Positions 60,314 to 64,000 of a stretch of DNA of 64,000 nucleotides are shown piece by piece; within the stretch, counting starts at the first letter, position 1, and the number at the start of each line of letters is the position of its first letter. The position numbers and the translations under genes were made by a program. The stretch is from Cryptomeria japonica. Its lineage: Eukaryota; Streptophyta; Pinopsida; Cupressales; Cupressaceae. Under the pieces are notes generated by a model, which did no database searches, had not been told where the DNA came from, and was given only the letters and a program-made list of their open reading frames with translations. The stretch covers positions 27,545,001 to 27,609,000 of the forward strand of contig NC_081412.1 of the NCBI RefSeq assembly GCF_030272615.1, given 5' to 3'.

Positions 60314-61256
60314 CTAGAAGGTTACAACTGGTTCATCTACCACTTGCTCACTACCAGTTTCCTCAGGTTTCTCAGAGGTTTCATCAACTTTGACATTAAT
60401 ACTTTCAACAAATTTTTGAGTCCTATTGTTAAAACACTTAAGAGCTTTACTCTTGGTGGAATATCCTAGGAATATTCCTTCATCACATTTAGCATCAAAC
60501 TTTTTCTGATGTTCACTCCTCTTGATATAACATTTGCTACCAAACACTCTAAAGTAGCTTACTACAAGAGTCTTACCGGTCCAATACTCATAAGGTGTTT
60601 TATCCTTACCTTTCTTGATGAGTACCCAGTTCATAGTGTAGATTGCAGTGCTCATCATTTCTCTCCAGAAGGTGTGAGCAACCTTCCCTTGAATCAACAT
60701 CATTCTGGTTGCTTCAACTACAATCTGGTTGTTCCTCTTTGCTAGGCCATTTTGTTGTGGAGTCCGGGGGGCAGACAATTGCTTTGATGTTTTTCTCTTC
60801 ACAGTACTTGTTGAATTCACCGGAAGTGAATTCTCCTCCTTGATCAGTTCTTAGGCACTTAATCCTCTCGCCACTTTCCTTTTCGACTAGTGCTCTGAAA
60901 GCTTTGAAGTTTCCAAAAGGTTCAAACTTATCTTTCAAGAATGTGACCCACATCATTCTTGAGCAGTCATCAGTGAGAATCATAAAGTACCTATCTCCCT
61001 ACACACTCCTAGTTTTCATAGGACCACATAAATCAGTATGTACAAGATCAAGCAAATTGTTTGCAGTGAAAGGTTTACCTTTGAAGGTTGAGGAAGACAT
61101 TTTCCCTAGTTGACACTCTCTGCACAAAGGATTCTCCGGTTTGCTCAACACAGGCAATCCTCTAACTGCCTTGATCTTACTGGCCTTCACAATATTATCA
61201 AAGTCTACATGGTAGAGTCTCCTATGCCATATCCAACTATCATCAAACTTAGCCAT
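60314..61256 (-). pseudogene. Element 4 integrase
   Basis: From 61256: DSWIWHRRLYHVDFDNIVK and CRECQLGKMSSSTF (zinc-binding), LLDLVHTDLCGPMKTRSV (first Asp), TAG for Gln at 60999, ILTDDCSRMMWVTFLKDKF, RTDQGGEFTSGEFNKYCEE (second Asp), a small frameshift near 60785, then SAPRTPQQNGLAKRNNQIV (in the QNG.AER motif the Glu position reads Lys), FWREMMSTAIYTMN, VFGSKCYIKRSEHQ and DAKCDEGIFLGYSTKSKAL. The replacement of the catalytic Glu, the frameshift and the stop each disable it. Confidence 0.88.
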
Positions 61257-61604
61257 TAGACATGTACTGATATTTGCATTCAGCTAAAATAAGTTACCTC
61301 TGGTTTGCATACCGGTGGCCATCAATTCACCACTCTTTCCTTTTATTTTGCACACTCCATCTGTAAATTCTAGAGTGAGTCCATTATCATTCAGCTGGAC
61401 AACACTCAAAAGGTTGTGTTTGAGACCTTCTACCCAATACGCATTATCAACGCTGCTTTTTCCATTCAGAGAGATGGACCATCTGCCTTTTACCATACAT
61501 GGTGCATCATTACCAAATTAGACCACACCACTATCATACTCTTCCAGAGACAAAAACTTACTCCTGTCACCAGTCATGTGGTGAGAACAACCACTGTCAA
61601 TAAT
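61257..61604 (-). pseudogene. Element 4 protease
   Basis: After a TAG at 61602-61604 (Trp in relatives) the motif IIDSGCSHHMTGDRSKFLSL is intact, followed by EEYDSGVV, a TAA, FGNDAPCMVKGRWSISLNG, VEGLKHNLLSVVQLNDNG and TRGNLF. A TAG at about 61286-61284 stands for Gln. It would cleave the gag-pol polyprotein. Confidence 0.87.
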
Positions 61605-62645
61605 CTACTCATTGGAATTATCAAAGCGAGAGACAAGAGCATTCTTGTCTGACACATCTTCCTTAACTGCTACAAACACATTGTCTTCACTTTCTTCATC
61701 TTTTGATTCCTCATCAGTGACACCTTCATCAATTGCTACAAAATAGTTTCTCCTGTTTCCTCCTTTGAACTTCTTGAACTTCTCCGGTTTGTCCTTATTA
61801 TCACCATTAGGATAGTTTACAACAATGTGTCCTATCCTATTGCAAGAAAAGCATTTCAAAGGGAGCTTACCTATGTATTTGCCAGTTCCCTTAGGAAGTC
61901 TCTTGGCAAGAAGAGCTTCAAATTCCATCAGGATCTCCTCATCATCCATTTCTCTGCTTTGTCTTGGTTCACAACTAGTACTAGCTTCTTTTCCCTTTCT
62001 AGATGGTGCATCAAATGCTCTAAAGGCTGATTCAGCTTTCTGAATACTGCCATCATAATTGTTTAGCTCATATGCGGTCAACTTAGCAATGATGGAGTCT
62101 AGGGATACCTTTGTCTTGTCTATAGACCTCAACTCCTGAATAGTAGCAACCCTTATTGCATAGACCGGCAATAAGGATCTCAAGACTTTGCTAATAATAG
62201 TGGAATCATCTATTTTACCTCCTACACTCTTGATGTCTCCAACAACAGTTTTGATTCTTATTCCATATTGTTGAATGGTCTCTCCTTCAACCATCTGCAT
62301 GTCTTCAAACTTTCTCCTAAGGCTTTCTTCCTTAGCTTGTTTCACATGCTCATCACTGCCATAGATATTCTCCAGAGCATCCCATACTTCTTTGGGATTA
62401 TCTTTATCCTGAACATCAATAAACTCAATGTCAGATAGACTGCTGATTAGGGTTTCCATGACTTGCCCATTCTCCCGAATCTCTCTTTTTTTTTATCATC
62501 GGTGAGAGTACCGGTAGGAATAAAATAAGCATTCTCAACATAGCTCTAGTGTTGAGCACCCATGCTTCTGATGTAGATCTTCATTCTGTCCTTCCATATC
62601 TTAAAGTTATCTCTGTTGAACTTTAGACCTTCCCTCTTCATCATT
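61605..62645 (-). pseudogene. Element 4 gag
   Basis: Begins at ATG 62645 or 62642 (MMKREGLKFNRDNFKIWKD). A TAG after SMGAQH (about 62550) and a frameshift in a 9-base A-run near 62500 precede a 284-residue open part: VWDALENIYGSDEHVKQAKE, RRKFEDMQMVEGETIQQYG, LRSLLPVYAIRVATIQEL and LTAYELNNYDG. A zinc knuckle at about 61850-61810 reads CFSCNRIGHIVVNY, in which the last Cys is Tyr (TAC for TGC). The C terminus is acidic. Confidence 0.88.
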
Positions 62646-62701
62646 AGAGTAGGATCTTTTCCTCAAGCGGTTAAGATTACAACACAGAGGACCTGGAAGA
62701 T

Positions 62702-62713
62702 GCTCTGATACCA
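62702..62713 (-). other. Element 4 primer binding site
   Basis: Complement reads TGGTATCAGAGC, exact for initiator-Met-tRNA, two bases from the LTR. Confidence 0.92.
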
Positions 62714-62715
62714 AT

Positions 62716-64000
62716 TGATGAATAATGATGAACAGTAAGTACCAAGCCGGTACTGAGAGGGGGGGGGGGTGAATCAGTACAGACAAAAACTTTCCCACAA
62801 CTGGTTTGACTGCAGAGACTGCACTTAACTAGTAAACAGTAACACTGATCTAAGTCAGGGCACTACCGGTTACACACAGTGAGAGTATGAATGACATAAA
62901 TTGGTAAACACTTAGATCTCTACACAATCTAATATCTCATTTACACTTCACCCTTATGCATAAACAAGTAATATATCATCAGAAATATAATGACTGTCGG
63001 TTCAACATGCTTTACCACTTGACATAAAATATTAAAGCATCACACATGACACACTGATTTTTCACATGGAAACCCAAATGGGAAAAACCACGGTGGGGAT
63101 GAATACCCACAAGTTGTTCTTTGAACTCTTTTTGAAGTCTGCTCTGTTAGGAGCCTAGTTCGGTTAAAGACTTTTACAATAGGTTCTGCTAGGAACCGAT
63201 CCTGCTAGGGATCACCCGGTTAAGGGATGGCTAAATACTTAGTTAAAGGTTACCTCGCAAGAGGATTTGAAGAACTCATTGAATTGAGTTACCATGTTAA
63301 AGGACTTACACAAAAACCTATTAAAGCTACCTGGTTAAGGGATTTTCCAACTGCTAAAATGGTTAGAAGTCAACAGGTAATACACTGATATGTTAACAAC
63401 ACTTAATGCCAAGGCAGATCCACTTTAGCTCCTTTGCTTCTCCAATCACACTCTGCAGGTATCAACACACTTCTCCAGTCTAGCAATAATCAAGTATCTC
63501 TTCACTTGGATACACACATAACATTTGCCAGCAACTTCAAAATGAAAAACATCAACAACCTTATGGGAAACAGATAGGTCGGTAGCATAAACTCTAAACC
63601 CTAAACATTTAGGTTTAACAATTCAGTCGGTTTGATCCTGACCGTTAATCATACTGCATTAAATACAATAGTCTTGAATAGATCTCAAGATGTTCTCCAA
63701 TGTTCATTCTTTGCCGCTTTAGGAAGCTGATAACCCATCACGCGCTCTCCACCGTTTATAGAGACTTCGCACATTCCCGAGGTAGATAGGATCTATCTTC
63801 TTCATGCAAGATCCTCAAGGAAATCCTTCACGCGCACAAGGCTGACGTGGCAACATGATCTGGTCTTCATTACAATGCTAACTCATCACAAGATATCATC
63901 GGTTGAATCACACAGGCAATGCATCAACCGGAAATCCTGAAGCTGAGACTACCAACCGGTAGTCATGCCAAATGAAACCCCTATACAAAACTTCCATATA
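62716..64000 (-). repeat. Element 4 5' LTR, cut by window end
   Basis: Collinear with the 3' LTR from its first base. By comparison about 210 bp are still missing at the right. It lacks about 30 bp present in the 3' LTR near 57325-57355 and has a longer G-run (62759-62769). Confidence 0.92.

Larger units (their letters stand above)
56811..64000 (-). mobile_element. Ty1/copia retrotransposon, element 4 (best preserved), right end outside window
   Basis: The 3' LTR (56811-58307), extended polypurine tract, RNase H, reverse transcriptase, integrase, protease, gag, exact primer binding site (62713-62702) and at least 1,285 bp of the 5' LTR are all present in copia order on the minus strand. The coding part is nearly one frame: most interruptions are single TAG codons, with one frameshift in integrase and one at a poly-A run in gag. 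The two LTRs differ at about 16 of the first 245 aligned bases by my count, mostly transitions, so it is not a recent insertion. It shares polypurine and U5 motifs with elements 1 and 3. Confidence 0.93.

Noticed and set aside
59765-60469. 234-codon plus-strand frame
   Set aside because: It is the antisense shadow of element 4 reverse transcriptase and linker, which are clear on the minus strand.

Overview
This is plant nuclear DNA from a large, repeat-filled genome. It is AT-rich, and its plant signatures are initiator-Met-tRNA primer binding sites, Ty1/copia elements of two lineages, DUF4283/CCHC LINE ORF1, tRNA-derived SINEs and a MADS-box K-domain relic. No intact host gene, rRNA, tRNA or CRISPR array was found. 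The density of old, decayed retrotransposons would suit a gymnosperm or another giant plant genome, but the sequence does not settle the taxon.

Layout. 0-7 kb: AT-rich DNA with a complete 366-bp TRIM (1058-1423), a SINE, a TC/TA microsatellite and a near-perfect 65-bp-arm hairpin (6767-6929). 7-11 kb: a decayed MADS-box K-box piece, the first of three copies of an unrecognised repetitive protein family, and two more SINEs. 11.1-14.7 kb: two neighbouring LINE insertions, each bounded by a readable target-site duplication. One is a 5'-truncated RNase H tail; the other has only ORF1. 14.7-24.8 kb: intergenic DNA with a TA-flanked MITE and two larger copies of the unrecognised family, one holding a 137-bp GA tract. 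24.8-30.9 kb: copia element 1 (minus strand), decayed, with a truncated 3' LTR. 32.3-40.2 kb: a tandem duplication interrupted by copia element 2 (minus strand, Tork/TNT1-like), which itself holds a 988-bp solo LTR. 40.2-46.2 kb: intergenic DNA, an ACACAT microsatellite and a Ty3/gypsy RNase H scrap. 46.2-55.7 kb: element 3, a gag-only element with LTRs up to 3.5 kb. 56.8-64.0 kb: copia element 4, the best preserved, cut by the window end.

How the parts relate. Elements 1, 3 and 4 share an extended polypurine tract and repeated polypurine motifs downstream of their genes. Together with the solo LTR they also share a G-run motif at the U5 end and a gtggaaaccc/gggaaaaacc block. This suggests one Sirevirus-like lineage in which the pol-less element 3 could have used proteins made by relatives. 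Most coding damage consists of in-frame TAG codons at CAG or CTGG sites, as expected from long-term CHG methylation and deamination.

The two strongest candidates for something undescribed are (1) a strictly alternating array of about 26 GGATAA/TTATCC motifs in both LTRs of element 3, and (2) the three-copy protein family at 8.2, 19.6-20.3 and 21.1-22.7 kb, which matches no family I know.
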